Source: Fibrobacter sp. UWR3
Lineage (GTDB): Bacteria; Fibrobacterota; Fibrobacteria; Fibrobacterales; Fibrobacteraceae
Reading direction: 5' to 3'
NCBI RefSeq assembly: GCF_900143055.1
Contig: NZ_FRCW01000006.1
Coordinates: forward strand, 1 to 64,000
Length of the DNA: 64,000 nucleotides
Shown piece after piece: positions 35,801-43,873 of the stretch. The notes under the pieces were generated by a model. That model was not told the DNA's origin, made no database searches, and worked only from the letters and a program-made list of their open reading frames with translations. The position numbers and the translations under genes are program-made. Position 1 is the stretch's first letter. Each line of letters opens with the position of its first letter.

Positions 35801-36603
35801 AGGTTTAAGCCCTTGCCATCCTTGAATTCGGGGCAGGACTCCGTAAATTCGATGGTTATTTCAGAGGTGTATCTATCCCTATTTTCAGTCGCACTGATTG
35901 AAAATTCTGCAGTTCTCCACTTGGAATCACCAATCTCGTTGGTCAGCTGGTCCGGGTCGACTGTCATGACCTGAAAACCGCCTATCGGGAGTTCCCCGCT
36001 ATACCTGTAAAGGACAGTTCCCTCCTTAACCAGGCTACCCCTTTCCATGTAATCCTTTGCAGTCACCACATCCAGGTTAATCTTCACACCGGGGCAAGAG
36101 TTTTCGTAGGCCACGACAACGTTTTTCTCGTGAAGCAAGTCGAAGTAATTCCCCGTATTGATTCTCAGGCCGGCATCCCATTCGCCAGAACCCTCGACAC
36201 TGACCGAGATGCCCCCGTTGCGGCGCAAGTAGGGCAAGAGGTCATTGTCCAGTTCGTTTGTCGAAAACTTATATGCGTTGTCGTCGGTGCCCGTGAAAGT
36301 AAACTTGACATCGCCCGAGGAATACGTTTCGATTTTCCCGTCATTACTAGTTGTGTACGCACCGTCCTGGGATGCGCACCAGAACCAGTCGCCGGAACTG
36401 CATACCGATGCCAGGTCCAAGTTCGCGCTATTCAGATTCTGGATAAACGTTTCCCTGTCGCCATAGTCGTCCTTGTAGTCGCCTTCGTACTTGTCAACGT
36501 AGTCCGTACAGGCAGAGAGGATGAGTGCTATAGATCCTATCGCCACTGCGTGGCTCCAGGATGACACTCGGATTGCAGTATGGAAAACTTTTTTCAGTGA
36601 CAT
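32854..36603 (-). CDS. Lipoprotein with three FISUMP domains
   Basis: 1249 residues. A signal peptide ends in lipobox LILSAC. The N-terminal 270 residues are unrecognised beta-rich sequence; Ser-rich linkers lie at about 281-323 and 803-814. A PKD-like segment (about 325-400) and a jelly-roll-like domain (about 410-600, GFNLDENG...WKGLCIAY) precede three FISUMP domains at about 627-803, 836-1041 and 1053-1249, each with DxRDxxxYKxxxIGxQxWMAxNLNY, YGRLYTW-type, CPDGWHLP and a VRCxK end. FISUMP domains are abundant in Fibrobacter surface proteins; their role is unknown. Confidence 0.95.
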   Translation of the reverse strand: MSLKKVFHTAIRVSSWSHAVAIGSIALILSACTDYVDKYEGDYKDDYGDRETFIQNLNSANLDLASVCSSGDWFWCASQDGAYTTSNDGKIETYSSGDVKFTFTGTDDNAYKFSTNELDNDLLPYLRRNGGISVSVEGSGEWDAGLRINTGNYFDLLHEKNVVVAYENSCPGVKINLDVVTAKDYMERGSLVKEGTVLYRYSGELPIGGFQVMTVDPDQLTNEIGDSKWRTAEFSISATENRDRYTSEITIEFTESCPEFKDGKGLNLVGIGLQSTTRSNSGTVKSSSSSGEGGPGNNGGSTVKSSSSLAKSSSSSVKSSSSSANTFWTVTCKGTPNAGTITWEPQFYYVSALEQATAKYSWTLNGALDSETNTAIKPTVTYLADGEYFAQLSVTVNGQTKTTKCSALIESGASGFLWKGSDKLDLVQTDFGSGSKWYFGTDQEGGGSTTIQFPEINPYDECEGKCGMVWFGNTEYPYATVGFNLDENGATYDVSAWKGLCIAYYSPEKMYLKLDLENISDYGSDLPAAELPSLSSMDEYRVENIEWASFKQGGWGNASTISGEEAARILKGVVVTFAGSTGGSQFFNIYQIGSYGKCGNVQPKNVDMSQFRQTSAWDYLNPNISYGEITDSRDGQVYKTVKIGNQTWMAQNLNYVTTDSYCYGDNSKNCNVYGRLYTWNAAKNVCPDGWHLPTDGEFEVLVNVTDNGNNESALNLKATALWDGDAVGNDTYGFSALPTGYRYVSGEYTGFSQVGVFTDFWSSSVYDSENAYTLFLGPEDRSYIYPSNNVKEGRSVRCIKGESLISSSSSEAESSSSFYKPSWEFLNPDLEALYDTIIDDRDGQVYKTIAIGKQVWMAENLNYRYQAGTAELDSSSFCYMNDPDSCAKYGRAYLWSAAMDSSGVFPTTTETGCGYYDTCSIVVPFQGICPDGWRLPSKNDWERLFNYMGEDEYFGLSMKSKTGWTMLEDNYNKYNGTDDYGFSANPTAYRSKSGTYGIDADANFWSSNQDDYIVWLRGGENRVTVSDNGGSKGVAMSVRCVKDLVEEPLSGTFTDTRDSHEYKFVKIGNQTWMAENLNYQTDNSRCYDADPDNCTLYGQLYTWADAVGKAETECGYDYSCVFDTLIQGVCPDGWHMPSRNEFAVLEEDVGGYGGKILKSTSGWHPWDSNGEIYGNGVDAVGFNGIPTGVWTRGEYGQSRDFAYVAVYWSATQSNAYNAHYMLLRDRSHSIERMSEYKDNYYSVRCVKNE

Positions 36604-36616
36604 ACTTATTTCCTCC

Positions 36617-38152
36617 CTAGAAAAGGAATGTTACGCCTATGCCTACAACACCCAGCACGGCTATGCCCAGTCCAACATTACGCAGCATCTGGTTCTTCTG
36701 AATCCTGTCGTGCTGGTCGTTATACTCATCGGGGTTCACCGGAGTCTCTTCGCTAGCAGACTTCGCCTTGCTGTTGAACACCGCGGCCATCACGCCACCA
36801 CCGACAGCCACAGCACCCGCAATCGCGAGTGGAATCCAGTGGATGCGGGAACCGGAAACTTCAGCATCGTCCTGGGCCGACTTGATCGCATCTGACGCGG
36901 CCTTCTCTTCGGCAGCCTTAGCCTCGGCAGCAGCCTTAGCCTCGGCTTCCCTTGCAGCCTCGTCTTCGGCCATTGCACGTTCCAATTCAGCCAGGCCTTC
37001 CTTGTATGCAGCAGAGTCGGCGGCAGTCATCTGCTCGGATTCATCCTGCGAATTTGCCTGAACCGCCTCGTCCGGTAAGACCTCACTATCCCAAGCCCAG
37101 CGGCCCACCATCTCCATCTTCTTCAGTTTCTTGAACACCTGCTTGCCCTCGAATTTTTCGAGCACGGCATCCTTCGGCTGTATGAGTTCCGCCTTCTTGT
37201 TCTTGATATCAAAGAACAAGTTCGAATACTTCTTGTCGGCATCGATGGTCTTCTCGAACAGGCGAATACCGTTCAGGTAGTAGGCACCGTTTACCGGGCG
37301 GCGCATATCTACACGCAGAGACATCGTCTTCTTGTTCATCATGAACTTCACGTTCGAGCCCGCATTCCTCAGGGAATCGTTCTTCACCTTCAACGTGGCG
37401 ATAAACATCGGTGCGAATTCCTTGCCCGACTGGCGCAACACGATAGGGCCACACTTCTCAATCCACAGGTTTGCAAGCCTCTGCTGCTGGCTCACGCGGG
37501 CAGAATCGTACATAAGCGAGAAATCGTACTCGGCATCAAAGTCGCCCTCAAAATTAATCGGCTCCAGGTACACGTTGCCACGCAGGCGCAGTAGCTGGTC
37601 GCGACTCTTGACAATGCTCGTAAGCGCCTCGGAACAGCTCGCCAACTGACGGATACGTTCCTCGAAGGTAGAAGCCATTCGCATGGAACCAAGCCTTACC
37701 TCACCGGTCAACTCCATGTAGTCATTTTCGAACGTGGGAAGTTCTATCTCGTAGAACCTGGCACAAGTCGTATCGAGCAAGTCGTTCAGCGAAACAGAAG
37801 AGCACCGGTCATTCATCTCTGCGATGCGGTTTGCTCGCTTCAGGAGGGCCGCCACTTCCGGGTTGGAGTCGCCCGCCATGGTCTGCAAGTTCTTGATGTC
37901 GTCCTTCAACTTCTGGATTTCTTCGGGACTTTTCACGAAGACGGAAACCGTTGTTCCCTTGCCATCGGAAGCGGTCGCTTCGGTGGAAGGCGCCGGAGCA
38001 GGAGCCTCTGTAAACTGCGTCGGAGCAGGTGCAGGCGCTGCAGCGGGTTGTGCAGCCGGGGCCGCAGTGGCAGGTTGTTGCGAGACGGGATCCTGGGCAA
38101 ACGCGAATGATACCGCAAACAAGCCCAGAAGCATTTTCCATTTATAAAACAT
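36617..38152 (-). CDS. Exported protein with coiled coil and C-terminal membrane helices
   Basis: 511 residues. A signal peptide (LLGLFAVSFAFAQ) precedes an Ala/Pro-rich stretch and a central domain of about 280 residues not recognised. Around 385-425 an Ala/Glu/Lys-rich coiled coil (EAEAKAAAEAKAAEEKAA) leads to two transmembrane helices (IPLAIAGAVAVGGGVMAAVF and NVGLGIAVLGVVGIGVTFLF). Encoded 13 nt upstream of the FISUMP lipoprotein, so the two are almost certainly co-transcribed and may form one envelope complex. Confidence 0.8.
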   Translation of the reverse strand: MFYKWKMLLGLFAVSFAFAQDPVSQQPATAAPAAQPAAAPAPAPTQFTEAPAPAPSTEATASDGKGTTVSVFVKSPEEIQKLKDDIKNLQTMAGDSNPEVAALLKRANRIAEMNDRCSSVSLNDLLDTTCARFYEIELPTFENDYMELTGEVRLGSMRMASTFEERIRQLASCSEALTSIVKSRDQLLRLRGNVYLEPINFEGDFDAEYDFSLMYDSARVSQQQRLANLWIEKCGPIVLRQSGKEFAPMFIATLKVKNDSLRNAGSNVKFMMNKKTMSLRVDMRRPVNGAYYLNGIRLFEKTIDADKKYSNLFFDIKNKKAELIQPKDAVLEKFEGKQVFKKLKKMEMVGRWAWDSEVLPDEAVQANSQDESEQMTAADSAAYKEGLAELERAMAEDEAAREAEAKAAAEAKAAEEKAASDAIKSAQDDAEVSGSRIHWIPLAIAGAVAVGGGVMAAVFNSKAKSASEETPVNPDEYNDQHDRIQKNQMLRNVGLGIAVLGVVGIGVTFLF

Positions 38153-38283
38153 GGTTTGGCGCTCCGTTATAAACTTTTTGTAACATGAATATATATTTAT
38201 ACGGAATACAAATGTTAACCATCCACCTAATTTGGTTGTAAAAAAGGCGGGGAAAAAGGAATTATTTACCTGTCAGGCGATTT

Positions 38284-39693
38284 TTAGCCAAAAATTCTGG
38301 TATAAAGTCCCGGCGCAAACTTCTCGATATAGCCCATCGCCAAGATAAACACGATTACCGCGGGCAGAATCCACTTGAAATAGAAGCAGAGCACGGGATT
38401 CGTGGGAATGTTGAAGCCTTTGCCGAAATTCGCCTCGGTGAGGAAGTTCTTCTGCTTCCAGCCGAACCTGTGGTTACAGAAAAGCACAAACACGAGTGCA
38501 CCCAGCGGCAAGAGCGTGTTGGACACGAGGAAGTCTTCCAGGTCGAGCACGCAGCTGCCCGCACCGAAAGGCTCGAAGCCAGAAAGCACGTTGAACCCGA
38601 GCGCGCAGGGCAGCGATAGCAGTATAATCGCAACAAAATTGAACTTCACCGCCTTCGAGCGTTCCACCCCGTGGGCATCTATCCAGTAGGCAATGATGTT
38701 CTCGAACACGGCAACGAGCGTAGAGAGCGCCGCAAACGAGAGGAACAGGAAGAACGCCGCACCGCAAATACGACCCGCAGGCATCTGCGCGAACACGTTC
38801 GGGAGCGTCGCGAAAATGAGGCCGGGGCCCGCACCGGGTTTCACCCCGAAGGCAAAGCAGCTCGGGATGATGATGAGGCCCGCAAGGAGCGCTACCGCAG
38901 TATCGAGCAGGCAGATGTTCGCCGCCTCTTTCGGGAGGCTGTGGGTCTTGCCGATGTAGCTTCCGAAAATGGTCATGGAACCGATGCCGATACTGAGCGT
39001 AAAGAACGACTGGCCGAGAGCGGCGAAGAGCACCTTCCCTATTCCAGCCTCCTTCAGTTTCGCGAAATCGGGCTTGAGGTAGAATTCCAGGCCCTCGCCC
39101 GCACCCGGGAGCGTAAGCACGCGCACCACGAGCAAGAGCATTATAAACAGGAGGGCGACCATCATTATCTTGGTGACGCCTTCCACGCCACGCTTCACGC
39201 CGAGCGCCACGATAGAAAGCCCGAGGAACGTAGCGACAATCATCCAGAAGCAGAGAAGCGGCCCGTTGCCGAGCATCTCTCCAAACGCGGCGCCCACCTG
39301 TTCGGGATTCATTCCCATGAGGTCGCCCATGGTGACCATGCGATAGAAGTAGTAAAGCATCCACCCGGTGACCGTGGTATAGAACATCATAAGGAGGTAG
39401 TTCCCCACAATCATCGGGATACCCGCATAGTGCCACTTGTGGCCAGGCTTTTCAAGCACATTGAATGCCCTGCCTACCCCCCGCTGGGCTGCGCGACCCA
39501 CGGTAAATTCCATCACCAGAATCGGGAAACCGAAAATCAGCAGGAACAGCAGATAAATTAATATAAACGCGGCACCGCCGTACTGGCCCGTGATAAACGG
39601 GAACCTCCAGACGTTACCGAGACCAATGGCACAGCCCGCTGCAACCAGGATAAATCCTATCCGGGAACCAAATCCTTCGCGATTGTCACTCAT
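38284..39693 (-). CDS. Sodium-dependent transporter (NSS family)
   Basis: 469 residues with about 11-12 transmembrane helices. AAGCAIGLGNVWRFPFITGQYGG is the signature of TM1 in neurotransmitter:sodium symporters, importing amino acids or similar substrates with Na+. Substrate not determinable. Its start codon overlaps the stop of the upstream histidine-phosphatase gene (ATGA), so both are translationally coupled. Confidence 0.95.
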   Translation of the reverse strand: MSDNREGFGSRIGFILVAAGCAIGLGNVWRFPFITGQYGGAAFILIYLLFLLIFGFPILVMEFTVGRAAQRGVGRAFNVLEKPGHKWHYAGIPMIVGNYLLMMFYTTVTGWMLYYFYRMVTMGDLMGMNPEQVGAAFGEMLGNGPLLCFWMIVATFLGLSIVALGVKRGVEGVTKIMMVALLFIMLLLVVRVLTLPGAGEGLEFYLKPDFAKLKEAGIGKVLFAALGQSFFTLSIGIGSMTIFGSYIGKTHSLPKEAANICLLDTAVALLAGLIIIPSCFAFGVKPGAGPGLIFATLPNVFAQMPAGRICGAAFFLFLSFAALSTLVAVFENIIAYWIDAHGVERSKAVKFNFVAIILLSLPCALGFNVLSGFEPFGAGSCVLDLEDFLVSNTLLPLGALVFVLFCNHRFGWKQKNFLTEANFGKGFNIPTNPVLCFYFKWILPAVIVFILAMGYIEKFAPGLYTRIFG

Positions 39694-40730
39694 TTCTTGT
39701 TCACACCGTCAAGGTCTGCATACTGGCCGTAAAGGCCGTTCACCGGAATATACCTGCGGCTACCGTCCGCGGCAATGATAATGGCGACACCCTGCACGTA
39801 GCCAAGCCACTTCTTGAGGTCTTCGTACGCCTTGAAGTCAACCGCCTGCTTCGTGAGGTAGGCCGTAAGCGGAGCCACAACCATATCGTGCGATATCATG
39901 ATACCGATGCGGTATTCCGGCGGGAAAGCGGGCAGAATGTACTGGGTCAGGAGCGCAACGCTCGTTTCCGTAAGGTCGTTGAACGTATCCGTGTATTCGC
40001 CCTTGTACATCCAGCTGGCAAACACCTTGAGCTGGTTGGTCTCGAAATCTTCGGCAGCATGCAGGTCCAGGAGAGAATCGTTCTTCACGTAGCCGCCACC
40101 CGCAAGTTTCTGCACGACGGTGCTCACGAACTGCGTTGTATCGCCGCCACGGCCCGCAAAGATATTCTTGGCGGTCGATTCGGTGCGCACAAAGTCAGAA
40201 TGGGCGTAGAATATGGGGTCTGTCGCATTGACAGCCGCAATCATCGCGCCGAGAGTCTGGCACTGGTTCACGCCGGTCATGTGGAGCGGAGTTTCACGCC
40301 CCGTGGAACTGCCACGGCGGGCATGGCGCAGCACAAAGACGACGCGTTCCGTAGGCTGGACTGCGGCAAGAACTTCGGCAAGGGGCAAGAGAGTGCCATT
40401 GGCCGCACTAGCCTCGACAAACGGGGCATCCTTCGCGATTTCTTCTTCGAGGGTACCGGGAGTATAGCCACCGCCCTGGGGAGGCACATCCACTTCGGCG
40501 CTACTTTCAGGAGCAACGACTGCGGATGAGGACTGCGGGTCGGTCGCCTGCGATACGGGAGCATCGCCCGAGCTGGACGGCACGGAACTGTCCGAAGACG
40601 TGGTGACCGGACCCTCCGCAGAGGACTGCGGTGCACTGGGAAGCCCATCAGAGCCATCATCGCCACAGGCGGTAAGGAACATCGTGGCCACTGCACAACC
40701 GAAGAGAACTTTCAGGAACGGAGTTTTCAT
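39690..40730 (-). CDS. Histidine phosphatase family lipoprotein
   Basis: 346 residues. A signal peptide with lipobox (MFLTAC) and a Ser-rich linker (about 25-75) precede a branch-2-like phosphoglycerate mutase/acid phosphatase domain: FVLRHARRGSSTGRETPL contains the RHA(R)RG catalytic motif and MISHDMVVAPL the second His. Probably a surface phosphatase. Pairing with the Na+ symporter suggests release and uptake of a small nutrient, which is inference. An AT-rich region with ATATAATAG lies upstream. Confidence 0.88.
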   Translation of the reverse strand: MKTPFLKVLFGCAVATMFLTACGDDGSDGLPSAPQSSAEGPVTTSSDSSVPSSSGDAPVSQATDPQSSSAVVAPESSAEVDVPPQGGGYTPGTLEEEIAKDAPFVEASAANGTLLPLAEVLAAVQPTERVVFVLRHARRGSSTGRETPLHMTGVNQCQTLGAMIAAVNATDPIFYAHSDFVRTESTAKNIFAGRGGDTTQFVSTVVQKLAGGGYVKNDSLLDLHAAEDFETNQLKVFASWMYKGEYTDTFNDLTETSVALLTQYILPAFPPEYRIGIMISHDMVVAPLTAYLTKQAVDFKAYEDLKKWLGYVQGVAIIIAADGSRRYIPVNGLYGQYADLDGVNKK

Positions 40731-40865
40731 AATAATTTCCCGTGAAATCGTTTTTTCAAAATATAATAGAAATTTGGGCAATGGCGCCAGGCGAAAGCCG
40801 TTTTTTCTATATTTAGCGCCGCAAATATCGCGCGATAAGCGTGCGAAAACAGTGCGGAAACGAAA

Positions 40866-42281
40866 ATGAGCGAAAACTACAAGTACGGTTTTGTCACAGA
40901 TATCGAGAACGAGGCCTTCGAGAAGGGCCTGAACGAAGATATCATCCGGAGAGCCTCCAAGCTCCGCGGCGAACCGCAGTTCATGCTCGATTTTCGCCTG
41001 AAGGCCTACGAGAAGCTCAAGACCATGGAGCAGCCGAACTGGGGCGAGTTGCATTTTGCACCGGTGGACCTGCAGGACATCGTCTATTACTCCGCCCCGA
41101 AGACCAAGAAGAGCCACGAAAAGATTGAGGACGTTGACCCGGAGTTGCTAGCCACCTTCGAAAAGCTCGGCATTCCGCTGGACGAACAGAAGCGACTTGC
41201 CAACGTGGCCGTGGACGCGGTCTTTGACTCAGTGAGCATTTACACCAGCCACAAACGCAAGCTCATGGAAATGGGCATTTTGTTCTGCAGTATCAGCGAC
41301 GCCATCAAGGAATACCCCGAACTCATCGAGGAATACCTGGGAAGCGTGGTACCCGCGGGCGACAACTATTTTGCGGCTTTGAACAGCGCAGTCTTTGGCG
41401 ACGGGAGCTTCGTGTACATCCCGCCTGGAGTCAAGTGCCCGATGGACCTTTCCACCTACTTCCGCATCAACAACAAGGAAGCGGGCCAGTTCGAACGCAC
41501 CCTGATTATCGCCGACGAAGGCGCGAGCGTGAGCTACCTCGAAGGTTGCACCGCGCCAGAATATTCGAGCAAGCAGTTGCACAGCGCCATCGTGGAACTC
41601 GTGGCGAAGGACAACGCAAGCATTAAATATTCGACCGTACAGAACTGGTACGCGGGCGACCGCGAGACGGGAGCCGGTGGCGTGTACAACTTCGTCACGA
41701 AGCGCGGAAAGTGCGCGGGCAAGAACAGCCGCATCAGCTGGACGCAGGTCGAAACAGGTTCCGCCATCACATGGAAGTACCCGAGCTGCGTGCTGCTGGG
41801 CGACAACTCCGTCGGTGAATTCTACAGCGTTGCCCTCACCAACGGGCACATGCAGGCCGATACCGGCACCAAGATGATCCACATCGGCAAGAACACCAAG
41901 AGCACTATCATTTCGAAGGGCATCAGCGCCGACTACTCCAGCAATGCCTACCGCGGCGAAGTGAGCATCCGCAAATCCGCCACTGGCGCCCGGAACTACA
42001 CCCAGTGCGACAGCATGCTCGTGGGCACAAAGAGTGCGGCTCACACGTTCCCCTACATCACGGTTGCTAACGCCAGCTCCACCACGGAACACGAGGCCAC
42101 CACCAGCCGCATCAGCGAAGACCAGCTGTTCTATTTCGAGAGCCGCGGCATCAAGCGCGAAGACGCCATACAGGCGATGGTGGGCGGATTCTGCAAGGAC
42201 GTGTTCAAGGAACTCCCCGGCGAATTCGCGACCGAGGCAAGGCAGTTGCTGACGCTGAAGTTGGAACATAGCGTCGGATGA
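40866..42281 (+). CDS. sufB: Fe-S cluster assembly protein SufB
   Basis: 471 residues; scaffold subunit of the SUF system. [49 protein letters not shown] and the C-terminal [14 protein letters not shown] are typical. sufC and sufD are not adjacent, unlike the usual sufBCD operon. A TATATTT box (40808-40813) lies about 50 nt upstream. Downstream is a stretch with two GCTGCGGTATGACG(A/T)AGGTA repeats (about 42306-42380). Confidence 0.97.
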   Translation: MSENYKYGFVTDIENEAFEKGLNEDIIRRASKLRGEPQFMLDFRLKAYEKLKTMEQPNWGELHFAPVDLQDIVYYSAPKTKKSHEKIEDVDPELLATFEKLGIPLDEQKRLANVAVDAVFDSVSIYTSHKRKLMEMGILFCSISDAIKEYPELIEEYLGSVVPAGDNYFAALNSAVFGDGSFVYIPPGVKCPMDLSTYFRINNKEAGQFERTLIIADEGASVSYLEGCTAPEYSSKQLHSAIVELVAKDNASIKYSTVQNWYAGDRETGAGGVYNFVTKRGKCAGKNSRISWTQVETGSAITWKYPSCVLLGDNSVGEFYSVALTNGHMQADTGTKMIHIGKNTKSTIISKGISADYSSNAYRGEVSIRKSATGARNYTQCDSMLVGTKSAAHTFPYITVANASSTTEHEATTSRISEDQLFYFESRGIKREDAIQAMVGGFCKDVFKELPGEFATEARQLLTLKLEHSVG

Positions 42282-42289
42282 CGTCACAC

Positions 42290-42380
42290 GCTTGCACCTT
42301 CGGTGCTGCGGTATGACGAAGGTAGGGAAAAGAGAGTAGATACACTTGCCTTGCTTCGCAAGGCTGCGGTATGACGTAGG
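42290..42380. repeat. Two copies of a CTTGC...GCTGCGGTATGACGWAGGTA repeat
   Basis: Copies of GCTGCGGTATGACGAAGGTA and GCTGCGGTATGACGTAGGTA, each preceded by a small hairpin (CACCTTCGGTG; CCTTGCTTCGCAAGG), fill the gap between sufB and the aldehyde dehydrogenase gene. A further ATGAC-containing repeat family of this genome. Confidence 0.75.
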
Positions 42381-42386
42381 TAAAGT

Positions 42387-43823
42387 ATGATCGTCGAAGA
42401 ATTGAACAGCCTTTTCGAGGCACAGGGCAAAAAGCGCTGGCAAGTCGCCAACACGACCGCGAAGGAACGCATCGCGAAATTGAAGGCGCTCCGCAAGGCG
42501 ATTGTAGACCGCCAGCAGGAATTCTACGACGCCGTCTGGGAAGACTTCCACAAGCCGCAGCTCGAAGCCTGGCTCTGCGAAATTTTCCCCGCGCTTGCAG
42601 AAATCGACGACGCGATTGCACACCTCCCCGACTGGATGGAAGACAAGCCCGGGCGCTGGAGCTGGCTGTTCCCGCTCAACCGGAGCGCAAGCCATTTCGA
42701 GCCGAAGGGCCGCGTGCTCATCATGGCTCCCTGGAACTACCCCTTTTTGCTGTTCCTCTCGCCCATCACCGCAGCCATTGCCGCGGGGAACGTCGTCATC
42801 GCGAAACCGAGTCACAAGACGCCCCGCGTAAGCGCCGTTCTCGAATCGATTATCGCAGACGTATTCGAGGAGGACGAAGTCGCCGTCGTGCAGGGAGCCG
42901 GAACGGAAATCGGAGACCAGTTGCTCGCCCTCCCCTTTGACCACGTGTTCTTTACCGGGAGCCCGGAAGTCGGCGCGCACGTCGCGGAATGTGCCGCGAA
43001 GGTCCATGCAAGCATTACGCTGGAACTCGGGGGAAAATCTCCTGCCTTTATCCTCGAAGACGTGAATGTCGCGGATGCCGCCCGGAAAATCGCCTGGGGC
43101 AAGTGCCTGAACGCAGGCCAGACCTGCATTGCGCCGGACTACGTGCTTTGCCCGCACAGACTCGTGCAACCGTTCGCCGATGCCGTTGCAGACAACATAA
43201 AGAAGATGTATGGCGATACGGAAGAAATCCGCCGCAATTGCGAGAACTTCGTGCACATCGTCGAGAGCCACGCTACTGAACGCCACAAGGCATTAATGAA
43301 GGACGCTGTTGAACGTGGCGCTAAGGCCGTCATCGGCGGTGCGGATTATTGCGATATCGCGGGCAGGTACACGCCTGCAACCGTACTTACCGGCGTCACG
43401 CCCGAAATGGACATCATGCAGAGCGAAATTTTCGGGCCCATCCTCCCGATTGTCGCCTACGATTCACTCGAAGAAGCTATTGCGTTTGTCCAGAGCCGCC
43501 CGAAACCGCTTGCACTTTACATCTTCGGGCGCAACGAGAAGGCGATCGACCGCGTGCTGCGCGAAACCACCTCGGGTTCCACCTGCGTGAACCACTGCAT
43601 TTTGCAAATCGAGAACCTCTCGCTACCCTTCGGGGGCGTAGGCATGAGCGGCACCGGCAATTACCACGGGTTTTACGGGTTCAAGACGTTCAGCCACGAA
43701 AGGAACGTGATGCACCAGGGCGTTTTCGACCCCATGCAGTTCTTCTACCCGCCCTACCACAAAGAAGGCGACAAGGGCTTCCGCGCAAAAATCCAACGGA
43801 TTGCAAAGAAAATACTGGGGTAA
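42387..43823 (+). CDS. NAD(P)-dependent aldehyde dehydrogenase
   Basis: 478 residues of the aldehyde dehydrogenase superfamily. The catalytic Glu region LELGGKSPAFI and Cys in CLNAGQTCIAPDYV are present, as is the LSLPFGGVGMSGTGNYHG end. Length and the lack of an N-terminal extension resemble class 3 (YwdH-like) enzymes acting on medium/long-chain aldehydes. Physiological substrate unknown. Downstream metX-metW follows after 50 nt. Confidence 0.93.
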   Translation: MIVEELNSLFEAQGKKRWQVANTTAKERIAKLKALRKAIVDRQQEFYDAVWEDFHKPQLEAWLCEIFPALAEIDDAIAHLPDWMEDKPGRWSWLFPLNRSASHFEPKGRVLIMAPWNYPFLLFLSPITAAIAAGNVVIAKPSHKTPRVSAVLESIIADVFEEDEVAVVQGAGTEIGDQLLALPFDHVFFTGSPEVGAHVAECAAKVHASITLELGGKSPAFILEDVNVADAARKIAWGKCLNAGQTCIAPDYVLCPHRLVQPFADAVADNIKKMYGDTEEIRRNCENFVHIVESHATERHKALMKDAVERGAKAVIGGADYCDIAGRYTPATVLTGVTPEMDIMQSEIFGPILPIVAYDSLEEAIAFVQSRPKPLALYIFGRNEKAIDRVLRETTSGSTCVNHCILQIENLSLPFGGVGMSGTGNYHGFYGFKTFSHERNVMHQGVFDPMQFFYPPYHKEGDKGFRAKIQRIAKKILG

Positions 43824-43873
43824 GCCTCAAGAACTACCCAAAAATAAAAGCCGCTTTTACTATATTTATGCAT

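Noticed and set aside
41229-43286. 685-residue minus-strand frame across sufB and the aldehyde dehydrogenase gene
   Set aside because: Composition is typical of antisense of GC-rich coding sequence and it runs across two well-identified plus-strand genes.
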